Assembly (NCBI RefSeq): GCF_947507565.1
Contig: NC_089180.1
Span: 2,294,001 to 2,358,000, forward strand
Reading direction: 5' to 3'
DNA from: Oscarella lobularis
Taxonomy: Eukaryota; Porifera; Homoscleromorpha; Homosclerophorida; Oscarellidae
Length of the DNA: 64,000 nucleotides
Shown: one piece after another, positions 43,355-55,168 of the stretch
Layout: every line of letters begins with the position of its first letter
Position numbering within the stretch: position 1 is the stretch's first letter
The notes under the pieces: model-generated
What the model was told of the DNA's origin: nothing
What the model saw: only the letters and a program-made list of their open reading frames with translations
Database searches by the model: none
Position numbers and translations under genes: made by a program

Positions 43355-44014
43355 TCCATTTCCGGCGATGCTACAGCGGCGCCACATCCACTCGTCGCGA
43401 CGGCCACGCCTGCCTCGTCTTTGATGAAAGCCGTCGAAACGCAGACCGCTCTTGTCACCTCTGTGTTGGAACGTCTCACCCGCAACGACGCTTCGCCCCA
43501 CCCTGTCTACGCCATTCCCTCGGGACTCCCAAGCACTCTTCGCGCGCCTGTTCTGGTTTCTCAGCGTCGCTGTTGGGATTGCGGACAGTTTGGCCATATT
43601 CGTATTAATTGTCCGAAGTTTGGGGGGAAACATGAAAATTCCGCACAGTGTGTCTCTGCGCATTCGCGCGAACATACGCCCATAATTCATTACGTCGCCG
43701 CCCTCCAGGCGTCCCCGTTATCCTCCGACTCTATTTTTCAAGTCGCTGCGACACTGAACGGCGTGTCGTTCCGTTGTCTCATTGACACCGGAGCAGCGAT
43801 TTCCATCGTTCCGCCGTCTTTCGCGTCATTCCCTGTGTTGCCTTTCACCGAGCGCCTCGCGATGGCGAGCGGTCACACGGTGCCTGTTGCTGGTGTGGTC
43901 GAGCTTCCGGTCGCATTCGGTTCTTGGACTACCCGACATTGTTTTCGTGTTGCGGATATAGCAACGAATCCAATCCTTGGTGCCGATTTCATTGTTAGTC
44001 AAAACGACATTTGA
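43355..44014 (+). pseudogene. Ty3/gypsy gag-protease fragment
   Basis: An open frame with a CCHC knuckle (CWDCGQFGHIRINC), then an aspartic protease with intact catalytic 'LIDTGAAISIVP', the second loop 'HTVPVAGVVELPVAF' and the closing 'ILGADFI'. It stops at 44,012-44,014. RT is absent. Unlike the 9.5-kb element the DTGA triplet is preserved, so this is a different gypsy lineage or a better copy. It begins exactly at the duplication border. Confidence 0.8.
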
Positions 44015-45460
44015 GATTTGAGAACCCCCTAGAGTATGCAGTGGTGTGGTAAAGTAAGATACGGGACTTAAATAGGGAGGGTAGAATGGGCGTGAAAGGA
44101 AATATAGATCAATCTTGGTTCTGACTCGAGTAGGCGAGGATCTCGTTTATTACAAAACTGTTAGTTATCTTGTTATTATACGAAGGCATGTTTGACCCAG
44201 CGCGAGTTTGTTTTGCCACATTTGTCGCGAGGCCGAGTCTGCCGCGAGTGCTCGAGTAGCCTATCTCTTTTAGCCGCTATAAAGACGCATTTTATTGTTA
44301 GAGGTCGGGTCCAATTTTAAGCCGCTCACTCTAGCGCAGTTTTGAGCAGTTCTGGGGTCAGCCGGTGCCCCACTCGTCCGCAATGAAGCAGACATTGCAG
44401 ATTTTGAGCTATACGAGTTTTTAGACATCTTATATGCCAATCTGTTAGCATCTGCAGCGTGTGCACTTCTTCAGACAGATGATGGGGTAGTTACGACTTC
44501 GTACCAGCTCGACGCGGAAATTCGTCTGAATGCGGCGCTGTTTGGAGCCGGACGCATACAATAGCAAATCGAGAGGAATATGGTTGATTTTCTCATTAGT
44601 CTGCTAGAAAACAACGCAAATGCGCTCTCTTAGGACGACGTTTTCAGATTTATCTACTATGGCAGCGTAACTATAGGGCGAGGACGGCGCCTCAAAAATA
44701 GGCAGGTTTTCTACACCTTTAGCGACCAAAATGAGCGGTTGTTTGGTCGCTTTAGTCAATCGGCCGAAACGACAGAAGCGGAAATAAGAGGGAGCGCCAA
44801 ACTTGAATACAATAAGAGCTATCGCCCTCAAATTCATACGATGCTTTTGTGTCCACAAATGCATAGTAGCGATACGCAAAAATGTCTGTACGATTCTTAT
44901 TACGGTATGCCTGAAAAACGGCTTTTAAAAATGGGCGTGTCGGTAGCGCGCGGTAGTGCACAATCCCCCTGGTACCGTCACGTTCTCTTGTACTGTTTCT
45001 TTTATGGTGTCAAAACGAGGAAGACGACTGCTTCGTGAGAGTGTTACTCATGATTCGGATGAGGAATTTGGCGATGAGACGTTGCCTTGTCAATTAGGCA
45101 AGCCATGTCAATGGACAGTCAAAAAAGCAGTCTCACATCACTGTGCTTCATTCGTACTACGCTTTAGATGAAGATCGTTTTCAATTGGCCGCACTCGATG
45201 CATTGAAGGAGCACTATAAGTCAAAGGGCATTGAGGAAAAACGAACGGCTAAAAGTGCCACCGTACCGAAGGAGAGAAAGGCTTCGAAAAGGAGAGAGGC
45301 CACGTCGTCGTCGTTTGAAGAGGTCGTGAGACTAAGGCTTCTATCTAACGTTACCCACATTATTTCATATTTCAGATGATTGAAGTAAACATTCGGCCTA
45401 GAACAGTTGCTTCCTAATTAAAGGGAAACTGAAGTGGTGAAAATTTTTTTGTTTGCATTT
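44015..45460. other. Spacer with short frames; shared 26-bp element
   Basis: Plus frames at 44,739-45,038, 44,956-45,171 and 45,143-45,379 are basic and charged, without a domain. At 45,415-45,440 is AATTAAAGGGAAACTGAAGT, shared with 28,975. Confidence 0.35.
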
Positions 45461-45465
45461 CTTTG

Positions 45466-45768
45466 ATGGGCGTTCGCCTCACTTCTTTGTTGCCACGTAT
45501 TTCGTCTTCTCGGGCCCAGTTGGTTCGCCGCTGCATCGCTGCTAGTTGTAACAGCACTACGAAAGACGATTTCACGCTCTACTTCTTTCCAAAAGACGTC
45601 GGACTACGTCAAAAGTGGATCGATCAAGTTCGAAGAACGCTTGACCGGTGGGCGGGTCCGAAGACATACAGCGAGATCTGCAGCAACCACTTCGAGCCCG
45701 GCTGCTTCGAATCAGACAGCCTTCAAACGCTGGACTCAGTTCTGCGGGTACAATGCGTTAGACAATAA
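45466..45768 (+). CDS. THAP-type zinc-finger protein, N-terminal exon
   Basis: From an ATG at 45,466: 'RRCIAASCNSTTKDDFTLYF', 'FPKDVGLRQKWIDQVRRTLD' and 'YSEICSNHFEPGCFE'. This is a complete C2CH THAP finger (C-x4-C … C-x2-H) with the conserved FP, W and HF residues. THAP domains bind DNA in transcription factors and in P-element-type transposases. The frame stops at 45,766 without the usual AVP-F end; a downstream frame (45,819-46,055) may be a further exon. No transposase follows. Confidence 0.65.
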   Translation: MGVRLTSLLPRISSSRAQLVRRCIAASCNSTTKDDFTLYFFPKDVGLRQKWIDQVRRTLDRWAGPKTYSEICSNHFEPGCFESDSLQTLDSVLRVQCVRQ

Positions 45769-45779
45769 CTAAAAAACAA

Positions 45780-46763
45780 AGAAGCTTACTTGTTTCACTA
45801 TTTGGTGGCAAATTTTGAGTGGAAAACCGGCAACGCCTGGGAGCTGTTGTAGCAAAGCCAAAGCTGCTTCAAAAAATGCGTCATTCTTCAGCGCATCAGA
45901 CGATCAGCGGGAAAACGACGAAGAAACCCATACAATCGTCCCTAGCAACTTGCCCGTTTTCAAATCATGAATTTCCCAGAGAAGAGGCAGACGTTCTTTG
46001 TCGTTGGAGCTCTTGCTTTTGCGCAGGGACTTCTGTTTGTCTTCAAGTTCTATAAAAATAATGGTAATAATTAATGGCTAATTGAAAATAACTATTCTTG
46101 ACTCTTTTGAAGACGTTGTTTGTATGCGCTCAGTTTTGGTAGAGTGTAGCCAGCATCGCCAGTCCATGCTTCATGACTCCTCCTTTCCAAGATTTACCAT
46201 TTTCTTTTTCAATGTCGTGTATATTTCCTTCTCCGCCTCCAAACTGCTGTCGTTCAAGTCAACATCACCCGACCATTCTCCCTTTACAGATTCCTGCACG
46301 CCAGCCAGTATGTCGCAGGCGTCGGCTTTGATCCAATAGTGGGAATCTGGGAGCGATTTCTGCGCGTCATCAAGTGCTGCCGTCTTCAAAAATAAGTCGC
46401 TAATTAGTTAATGTGACGCTGCATGCCTACCTGTACTGCAGACGACTTGTTATCTTCAGAGAAGTTACAGTAAATTTTGCTGAGAAAAGGCGCGGCAACG
46501 TTTATCTTAGTCTGCAGAACAGTGGTTAATCCATTCGAATAATTGCGTTGGTACAGTACATGACGCCATTCCAGCTAATCCCAATCATCCCTATGGCACA
46601 AATTTTGGTGACGTCATATCCGGCTCTAAAAAATTTGCAATTTTCTTCAAAACAAAACAGCAGGTTCATAACCATTATCGAGGTGCACAACTACGGCATA
46701 GCCGACACCTCGCCGGCAATTTCATTGGCCTACTGCTGACCGTTATTTGGATACAGCGGGTAG
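45780..46763. other. Spacer after THAP exon
   Basis: Short frames on both strands without domains. Confidence 0.35.
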
Positions 46764-46765
46764 TA

Positions 46766-48459
46766 CCGTAAACTACCGAGTAAACGCCCAAACCCGAGAA
46801 AGCGTCCACCACCCTTAGCTGCAAAATAGTGTACAGGGTAAGCTACACTCCGTGTAAACGCCTACCCATACACGGGACATTGCATCGGTTGTGCACCTGC
46901 ATTGCATCAGTCGCGCACGTACAAATAACTACCGTAAGCGGAATGCATCTTACGACGTTGCATTCAAATGCTCGGCGATTATCTGGCACAGACTGCACGG
47001 GAGAAACGTTTCAAAGACAGCAAGAAAGTTCGAGATCGATCCGAAGCGAATTTGTGAGTGGAATTCAAAATACGAGGATCTCATGAAGTTGAACCACGGC
47101 ACCTAAAAAAAGAGCGAAAAATTCACCTTGGCGCCGCTGTAGCGTCACAGGATCTTGATAGCAGAGTTTTCTCGTACCTAGAGAATCAGCGTTTAAAAAG
47201 TGTTTCCGTTTTCAACAAAGATTTGCGAAAGAAGTTGCCGGAGGTTTGGGATTGTCTCATTTTGCTGCGAGTCCACAATGGCTATCTCGTTGGAAGAAAC
47301 GAGTTGGCGTAAGCCTAAGAGTTGGACCAATACTTCTCAGTTTGTCCCCACCGATTACGAAAAAAAACTGCACGCTTTTCGCCGGTGAAGAAGAATTTCT
47401 ATTTCATTGACTGTCGCTTTTTTTTAACTACTTTTTTAGGTCAGTGATCTCTCATAGAAAAACTTAGAGCGTTAGCCCCGATCGAATTGTTAACATGGAC
47501 CAAACTATGGTGAGGTTTGACATGCCGTCCAGACAAACCAGTGCGTTACAAAGTCAGAAAACAATCCAAATGAAGACGACCAAAGCCGAAAAGAAAGGTT
47601 TTACAGTCGCCTTAGCCGCGGCAGCAAGTGGCAAAAAATTCCCAGCCTTTTTAATTTTCAAAGAGAGAAACGGCAAGCTAGAATAAGGAAATCTTATCGG
47701 ATTCCGGATAATGTTCGTGTCCATGCAAGCAAGAATGGTTGGATGACAAGCGAAATGTTTCATACGTGGCTTAGGACAACGTATGGATAGAAACCAGAAT
47801 GCCGTTTACTCATTCTTGACGAGCACCGTCCACACCAATCGAAAGAGAGCCGGCAGATCATGATCAAAGTATGCAAATCTTATTTCCAGAAGGCTGTTCT
47901 TCAATTGTACAGCCAATGGATCGTAGCTTCAATAAGCCTTTCTAAGGACATATTCGAGACTCGTGGAGCTCCTGGATAAAATTTAGTGCAGGTGAAAAGA
48001 CTTCACATGGCAACCTAAAACAGCCTTTAAGGCAAAACGTGATTGGGTCTCGGCTTCGTGGAGTCAAAAGGGTATCTGATAGAATCATTGTCAAATCATT
48101 TCTTGTTTGCGGAATTTCCAACGCGTTAGACGGCAGTGAAGATGAATACGTCAATGATGTTCTTGTCATTGAAGAAAATGATGAAAATAATTAGGACGAA
48201 GAAGCCACGGAACCAGACTCCAGTTTTATGTTTCTAATCCTGAAAGTGATGTTCAGGAAATAGGTTTTTTAGAGACTTAAAAGACTAGCGCCGAAACTGT
48301 ACCTCCCATTTCGCGCATTAACGGGTTCCTTTATAAAACATTTCAAGACATGGGCGTTTACTACGTGAGAGGTTTTCACAAACACATAGTAAGTGCCCAC
48401 CCCCTCTTCTGGACAAAAGTTCTACAAATGCCCATGGGCGTTTACTCGGTAGTTTACGG
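46766..48459 (+). mobile_element. pogo/Tigger transposon 1, full length, decayed
   Basis: Starts CCGTAAACTACCGAGTAAAC (46,766) and ends with its exact inverse, a TIR of about 25 bp, flanked by TA on both sides (46,764-46,765 and 48,460-48,461). Length 1,694 bp. This is the layout of a Tc1/mariner-superfamily pogo element. Frames inside are broken by several stops and shifts. Confidence 0.85.
46930..48195 (+). pseudogene. pogo-family transposase (element 1)
   Basis: An N-terminal psq-like HTH ('NVSKTARKFEIDPKRICEWN', 47,020-47,079) is followed by a CENP-B-type HTH ('VFSYLENQRLKSVSVFNKDL', 47,166-47,225). The DDD catalytic core has 'NMDQTMVRFDMPS', 'GFTVALAAAASGKKFPAFLI', 'LILDEHRPH' and 'QPMDRSFNKPF'. 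At least five frame changes or stops; not functional. Confidence 0.8.
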
Positions 48460-48461
48460 TA

Positions 48462-49013
48462 AATACTTTGCAGAACCGAAACCTATGTTTAGTTTCAGCG
48501 CTTCTGCCACAGGTACCCTACGCCAACTTGAGCAGGCAGGAATCACATGATGGCTTGCGTTTGGTATGACCGAAGATTCGTTTTTTTCCTGTCAACGGCG
48601 CCTGTTCCGAGGCTCCCAGATGGAACAGTTCCAACAACGTCACGGAGAGATGGAAGGCATAGTCGAATGTCCGCCCCTAGCCTCGCAAGCCAGGCCCTCC
48701 GAGCAGTTCGCGAGAGTATTCGTTGGGCTTAGCGCGCGAGGTTTGGGGGCGCGGCGGCTCTCACTGCTCGGAGGGCCTGGGATCACTCGTCTGCGTCATA
48801 GACCACGTGTTGACCCGAGTATCCACGTGATCACTCTGCTAATAGAAGAGATTACCGCCTTGGTAATTAGGTGACAAGGATGGGCTGCTGTAATGTACTC
48901 TGTACTGTCGCCTTTGTGAAAATGTTAGTCCGTGCGTGCGTTAATAATCAATCAGTCTTCTGCTTGCAGCGTTTTCATTCATCTCTGCCCACCGTTTGAA
49001 AAAAGGCGCCATT
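48462..49013. other. Spacer between the two pogo elements
   Basis: A frame at 48,566-48,874 has no domain. Nothing else seen. Confidence 0.35.
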
Positions 49014-49015
49014 TA

Positions 49016-50795
49016 CCGTATTACCGCACATAAAAGCGCATGTGCTTATACGTGAAAACCGGCTTTCACCAAAAATTAACGCGTTCATTCCGATATAGGC
49101 GCATGCGCTTATATGTGAACAACCATTTTGAGTAAACGACTTGAGGCAATATAGGTAACAGGCAAGACAAACACTAAGCAAACCAAAAACTAAGCTATTT
49201 GTTTGGGTTCCAAAGTTCAATCTTCGTAGAGATCGACCACATCTCAACGGGACCTGGTGCTTTCGTCTGGACGTTCTGATTCATCGTCTGATTGATCGTC
49301 TGATTGATCGTCAGATTCATCGTCTGATTTATCGTCAGATTCATCGTCAGATTCATCACTGAAATCTGAATGACTCAGATCAGATTCTAAACTTCCGCCG
49401 CCAATTAGCAACTGCAATCGAGAATTTAAAGTCTCTCCGTTTTCAGGCGTAACAATACCACATGCATTAAACGACTTCGCAATCAAGGTATTATCAGTTG
49501 CTTTCCAGCATTCATCGACCCATTCCGCAACCATTTTATAGCTGGCAGACTTTCTGTTGCCGCTCTTAGTAAATTCCTGTTCACCGCTTCTCAACCACTC
49601 TTGCCATTTCTCTCGCATTGCAGACTTAAACGGTTTGTTCCATGAGACGTCACACGGCTGTACAATGGGCGTCAAACCCGGCGGGATAAAGACTGCCGTA
49701 GTTTGGTGGTGACGTTTTAATGCTGATAGAACAGTTTTGTTCATATGGCTCGCATGCCTGTCGTACACAAGACAAACGGGGGCACGAAACAGGGAGTTTG
49801 GCCTTTTTCTCCAAACTTCTGTCAATCAAAATTTCAGCAAATCCGAAGTCATGGAGCCTCCCTTTGCAACGGTTACAACGACATCTTTAGGAAAAGGATC
49901 CTTTGGGACTTTCTTCAATCCTTTGAATATAATCATTGGCGGCAATTATGTACCATTCGCCATTGCGCAGAGAACAACTGTGTACCTGAGTTTCTGTTTG
50001 CCAGTTGTTTTGGATGGTACTGTTTTGAAGCCTCTGAAATCTATCGTTCTCTTGGACGGCATGTCGAACCACATGGGCGTTTCATCCATGTTGGCAATGG
50101 AAGAGAGTGGAAGGTGCCCTTTGTCGATCACCGTTTTGCAGCATTCAATAAACTCTCTTGCTTTGTCAGCGGCATCTGCCGGAATTTTTTGCCCCTCCGT
50201 TGTTACTGTTTGTGTGGAAAGGCGATGACGCTTCATAAATCGGTGTAGCCATCCGTTTGAAGCATGGAATGTGTCTCCTGGCTCTTCTAAATAGATGTCT
50301 TCATACAGCTTAAGAGCTTGTTTTTTCACCGATGCGCCGTCAAGAAGTACGTGATCGTCTTCCCTACATGAACGAATCCACTCAAGCAGCCGCACTTCTA
50401 TTTCCGGAAACGTCGCCGAAGACCCGTCTTTAGGTGTTCGCAGAAGACGCCGACGCTTCCTTCTTGTGGTATTATGTCCCAGCGGCGAGTTTCTCAAGTT
50501 CAGCGTGCTGTTTTCGCCAACTCTGAACAAGCTTACGGTGAATTCCATGCATTTTCGCTGTGGCTGATACGTTTCCCTCATTTAGAGTAAGGCTCGACAC
50601 AACGCGACGCTTACAATCTAATGTGTACGACTTTCTTCTGGATGCCATGCAAGCAGATTGCAACCCGACAGCAATTGCGCAAAGATGGCACCTTACCTCG
50701 AGGTATTGGCGCATGCGCTACTACCCCGAGATATAAGCGCACCCTGTGATGAATTCACATAGTAGCGCATGCGCTTTTATGTGCGGTGATACGGT
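49016..50795 (-). mobile_element. pogo/Tigger transposon 2, near complete
   Basis: TIR CCGTATTACCGCACATAAAA (49,016) and its inverse ending at 50,795, with TA on both flanks (49,014-49,015 and 50,796-50,797). Length 1,780 bp. Subterminal GCGCATGYGCTTAT motifs occur twice near each end (about 49,034, 49,103, 50,708 and 50,766), and are likely transposase binding sites. Confidence 0.88.
49244..50648 (-). pseudogene. pogo-family transposase (element 2)
   Basis: ATG at 50,648 (MASRRKSYTLDCKRRVV), psq-like HTH, one frameshift near 50,480, then a single frame to 49,244 interrupted by two stops. The first is TAA just after 'LCAMANGT'; the second is TGA after 'SDLLKF', where a tryptophan is expected. 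Catalytic residues are kept: 'NMDETPMWFDMPS', 'LVYDRHASH' and 'QPCDVSWNKPF' (DDD). The C-terminus is an acidic repeat (SDDESDDKSDD…). Only three lesions in about 468 codons, so a young inactive copy. Confidence 0.85.
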
Positions 50796-50799
50796 ATTG

Positions 50800-51306
50800 T
50801 GAAAAAACCGTTCGAGAAAGTACGTATCGAAGTTATCGCTCTTTTCTCCCGAAATGCTACCCTAGCGACGATTGTAGTGCTCTCTTGCGGCCCTTTTGCA
50901 GCTGTTTCTTTTGTTAAGAGCGTCGAAGGAACGAAGCTAACGGTTCCATGACCAATTTCAATGAGTGGGTGTGGCAGTGCTAGAGCGTGTCAGCAGCATA
51001 TATGTACTTTTTTCAAGGAATGAACTTCTAAACATAATATTCTTTTGGGTCATACACAAGTTTTCTGATGTCGTAATCGCAAGCCATGCTTTTGCATGCC
51101 ATGCTTTTCACTAACCCAACGAAAGGCGTACGTGATTGTGACAAAAGAACCCTTCGCTCTGCTGGACTGTCGTCAGGTTTGTCCAATGTATTTCCTTGCT
51201 TTCGTTTGGTGGCTTTCTTTTAGTCTCCGCTAGCGCTTAGCCTCTCAGGCTTCTCGTCAACGCCGCCGAACGCTCCAGCTTTATTTGTCACGCCCTCTGC
51301 CGTTTC
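50800..51306. other. Spacer after pogo element 2
   Basis: No feature recognised. Confidence 0.35.
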
Positions 51307-51550
51307 TAAGGAACCTTTTGACTGGTCTATGGAATTAATTTCCCCATAGATATCGACTCATAAGGAACCTTTTGACTGGTCTATAGAATTAATTTCCCCA
51401 TAGAGATCGACTCCTAAGGAACCTTATGACTGGTCTATGGAATTAATTTCCCCATAGAGATTGACTCATAAGGAACCTTTTGACAGGTCTTGGGAATTAA
51501 TTTCCCCATATATATCGTCTTCTAAGGAACCTTTTGACTGAGCTTTTTTG
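51307..51550. repeat. Minisatellite, 54-bp unit, 4.4 copies
   Basis: Units start at 51,307, 51,361, 51,415, 51,469 and 51,523: TAAGGAACCTTTTGACTGGT … TTTCCCCATAGATATCGACT. 54 is a multiple of three, and part of the tract is open on the minus strand, but no gene is supported. Flanking 51,550-52,200 has only a 91-codon frame (51,656-51,931) without a domain. Confidence 0.85.
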
Positions 51551-52213
51551 TTACTGGTTTGATATTTAGATTGAACGAAGCGATGATGTTTATATGATCT
51601 ACATTGATATAGAAATTCTAAGAGCAAAGCGTATTGTAAGCCTTTTGACTTTGTATTGAACTGCAAAGTGCTCCATTGGCCCTGCAGAAAGCCTTTCCCG
51701 CATTACAGAACAACCACTGCGTCTCCAAGTCGTTCGGTCTTCTTCGGTCTTCTTCGTCGATTCCGTCGAGACTGTAGAATGGCTTTTCGTAGGGTCATTC
51801 GAGCACTTTTCAAATCAGAACGAAGTAAAACGGCTGCTGTTAGAAATAAGCCAGTCATTTTATCCCACTTCTTGGTGAGACAGGACGACCCCGATCAAAC
51901 TATCTGCTTTAGAACTATGTGCTCAGCATGACAGACAAGCTTGTGAAACTAAAACGAACAAATACAGTAGCCTGTTTCCTTTCAGTTTGGCAGGCTTTTC
52001 AAGATTTCTATTCATAAGCATGGTCACATGTTCTGTTGCAGCCTAAAAGTAAGTACTTCCTATTTACGCCAAAGTCATTACAGTAATAAACAACACCTTA
52101 TATCCTTGCTCAAACAACATGTGATCAACTCTGCGGATGTCGTCTTCATTAGGAGCACTTCAGTTGGGGAAAACTAATTAGATTGTTGTAAAGCTTAGTC
52201 TTGACTAAGTACC

Positions 52214-52901
52214 TTATTGTCTTTTGCTTCCTCCATCGTTTGGAATACTTCTTAAATTTATCAACTTGGTGTTCCTCCATCGTTTGGAATACTTCTTAAA
52301 TTTATCAACTTGGTGTTCAGGCTTTCTTTTGCGCTGGATAGCCATGTTGGTCACAGGAAAGCTACCAGTCTCTGGTCCCTCTTCAACAGCAGCTTCTTGA
52401 AGACAGCTACTGGCCCGACGTAGCAATGCAACGGCTTTGACAGTCATTTGGCGGCACGCTATCGTTTGAAGCCAAGGCAACAATTGAAGTGCAAAGAGAC
52501 TTTATCTGAAGTACGCTGTTTTCTCTTTCTGCGATAAATTAACGTATCATGTCAGAACTTTATTTATACTCACAATAGAACTTACCACTCTCTACCACGC
52601 CATCACTGCTGCGAGTCTGAGATAAGGCACTGTCGCCGTCGGAGTATATGATGGCTCGAGCAGGCGCTGACCAACCGTCAGACTCGCAGGACTCACGTGC
52701 GGCACACCCGCTCATCATGCTGATTTTATGTATGTGTTTGCATACATTACCTGATTGATAGTCAAAGCAGGTGCAGGTGTAGGTATGCCGACAAATTCTT
52801 TCACATCCGCCGTTGTTGCACAACACTGGACACCCTTGGGCACGGCAAGGATAATTTCTTTTCACGGTGTACTGTTCACGAGGATTTTTGCTGGACTTCA
52901 C
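52214..52901 (-). CDS. SWIM zinc-finger protein, spliced, C-terminal part
   Basis: The minus exon about 52,901-52,587 contains 'TYTCTCFDYQSGNVCKHIHK', a SWIM finger (C-x-C … C-x-H), preceded by paired cysteines and ending at a consensus donor (GAGTG|GTAAGTTC). A second open piece (52,483-52,231) reads 'ALLRRASSCLQEAAVEEGPE' and 'KRKPEHQVDKFKKYSKRWRN', wording seen at the C-terminus of MULE-like or SWIM transposon proteins. A 44-bp tandem duplication (52,231-52,318) shifts the frame at the very end. Probably a transposon-derived gene; the catalytic domain is not in view. Confidence 0.5.
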
Positions 52902-52904
52902 GCT

Positions 52905-53540
52905 CCAACAGCCATCATTGATGATCTTAAATTAAATAATGTCAAGCACGACTATTAGCGTGCTACTGCCGCGCTGCCGGCCGCCACTATCCGATCATCC
53001 GAAATATTTTCTCCCTTTTTGTGCCTTTCTCTGTCTTTTCTTCTTCTATGTCCGAAATACTTTTTCTTCATCGTATCCATGCATTCGTCCCTTTCGATTT
53101 CCAGCAAAATGTTTAGAAGCCCATCTATTCGCTTATTCATCCTTCCATTCATATACACAACTTTAAGTTTGCTATGAAAGCTGTGAAACAAGAAGGTGTT
53201 TATTATTGTCTTGCATCTAAAAACGAACACACCTTTCCAGTATCATGTTGGTATCAACTCCACCGTGGTCAAATCTTCTGTACGCCATGGCCCATGTTTC
53301 TATAAAAGAAAAACGCGAATGGATTTTAGAACATCTGGTAGGTGAAACCTGGTCGATTTGCATAATAGTCCTCGAAGTATTTCACAAACCCTGCATAGTC
53401 TGACCTCCATTTGTTAATGAATCCGTTTCCTGGGTGTCCTTGACTCTTCTTTTATCGCCTCTCGTCATTTTTCTGTTCCTCTTCCACCACTCGTTTCCTC
53501 TCATTGTCTGATGGTACTCTCTTTCCTAAATATCAGTGTA
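52905..53540. other. Spacer without recognised gene
   Basis: T-rich plus strand with small frames only. Confidence 0.35.
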
Positions 53541-53542
53541 AT

Positions 53543-54240
53543 TTAGTTGATAAATACATTCTGTGTCACCCCATCTATTGACTGGCAAATTTTAAACAAA
53601 AGCTTTTCGATGTCCAAATCCAACACGCAATTAGGCCTGCAAAAAGCTATAGTTCCGTGATTATAAATCAAAGCTGCCAGTTTTGCGGCAACGCTGCGAG
53701 GAAATTTTTCTCTAAATTTCTTCTTTATATCAAATGTCCACAAGACACTGTGGAAGGATTCATTCTATAGAAGAAAATAAGAAACAGCGGTTTTTGAATG
53801 GTATTTTACCGCATTTTGTAGTTTTTCTTCTTTACAACTCTGTAGTAGATCTCTGTCGAAAAGCTGATCAAAGATGTCTTTCAAAGCGTGAAGAAAGACG
53901 TGTGGGAGTTTGGCGCTCGCATCCGGATTGTATTTTGCGACGTAGCCAAGCTCGTCGGCATTGGTTCTGTCTGCTTGCCACTTACTGAAGACTATGAGAG
54001 GCACATTCAAATTTCATCACTTCGTACTTTCTTTTCAGTGATAGGTACACCCTGTCTGGTGCACCCTGTCTGGTACATCATGTCTTTGCTTTTTGCGTTG
54101 ATAAAGCCATCGCAACCTGGGCCACGATCACGCCACGTGCAGGATAGTGAAAACTTTTTAACGGCAATGGAGAATAAGATATAAAATGTCGTAAAACTTT
54201 TTAATCGAAGAACGAAAGAAGATAGGCAATTCAAAAATTA
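53543..54240 (-). pseudogene. Transposase-like remnant (NESFHSVLW region)
   Basis: Minus-strand pieces read 'GCDGFINAKSKDMMYQTGC' (about 54,100) and 'RKYEVMKFECASHSLQ' in one frame. Across a stop near 53,770 come 'NESFHSVLWTFDIKKKF' and 'SVAAKLAALIYNHG'. The NESFH…W…K..F…A…YN.G wording recalls a multi-copy transposase-like family in cnidarians and sponges. Superfamily not assigned. Several stops. Confidence 0.35.
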
Positions 54241-54306
54241 ACCGCTCATTTAGCGAAAGTTTAATCACTTCACGGTGGAACTGGGCAACCCATATTAGGA
54301 TCGGTT

Positions 54307-55034
54307 TTGCGCCCTTCAGTACAGCAGCCGCCACGACGACAGCAGCCGTTGGTTCCACTACTTCGTTTAGGGAAAATACCCGACATCAATACAGCTCTAA
54401 AAACTAAAGATGAACTGAAGCAAATAGTGAAGGAAGCCGTTGAGAAATCAGAGTCAAAGAAAGCGCTGGAAATCGAAGAGGAGTCAAATAAAATCATGTG
54501 AGCAGGGGGTGAAATTTTCAGAGCACTAACTGAAGAATGATAAGCTGTCAAAGGTTTGTTTCATTTTACCTGTTTGTTTTGTTAGTAAATTTCTGCGTGG
54601 TTTAGAGCTTGCTCTTTGTTTGGTTAACAAGTTTTTTGGTGTAATGGGAATATTGAAGAGTTTGTCAAAGAAATTGGGAAATCTTAATTGTAAACGTCGT
54701 CATAATGCTGCCTGGTGTCGTGAAAAATGTTATGAGAGACACAACAAAAATGAAATAAAAAGAATAGATTTGTCATTTGCAAAATCTGACGCTAATTTGC
54801 ATCGCTCTCATTGATGTAAGGAAGGGTAAAGATATACCGTCGAGACGCCAAGAATATCATTGCAGACAATTCATTGTGGGAAAGACTGACAGCGAGAGTG
54901 AAGACAGCGATGTGGAAGACGGTGAGGGCGAAAATGCAACGGAAGACAGCGATGACGAGACCGAAGACGAGTTAGACGAACAGGATAAGGAACTGAAAAA
55001 GAGGGATCACGTTACGGAGCTTGACGTCACTTAA
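54307..55034 (+). CDS. Acidic-tailed unknown gene, probably several exons
   Basis: Frames 54,307-54,501 (helical: 'DELKQIVKEAVEKSESKKAL'), 54,620-54,814 (basic) and 54,777-55,034 (acidic: SESEDSDVEDGEGENATEDS) could be exons of one protein. No domain recognised. It ends 43 bp before the left TIR of the two-gene element. Confidence 0.3.
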
Positions 55035-55168
55035 TTGCATAATAGAATTAGCAACACTCCCCACTTCTCCTTTGATACCGTCGATTTCAAGAAGGTTGTC
55101 CCTCACGGCCGACGTTGTGAACCCGGAACAGGCGGTGCTGCGCATACGCACGGCTCCTCTTTCAAAAT

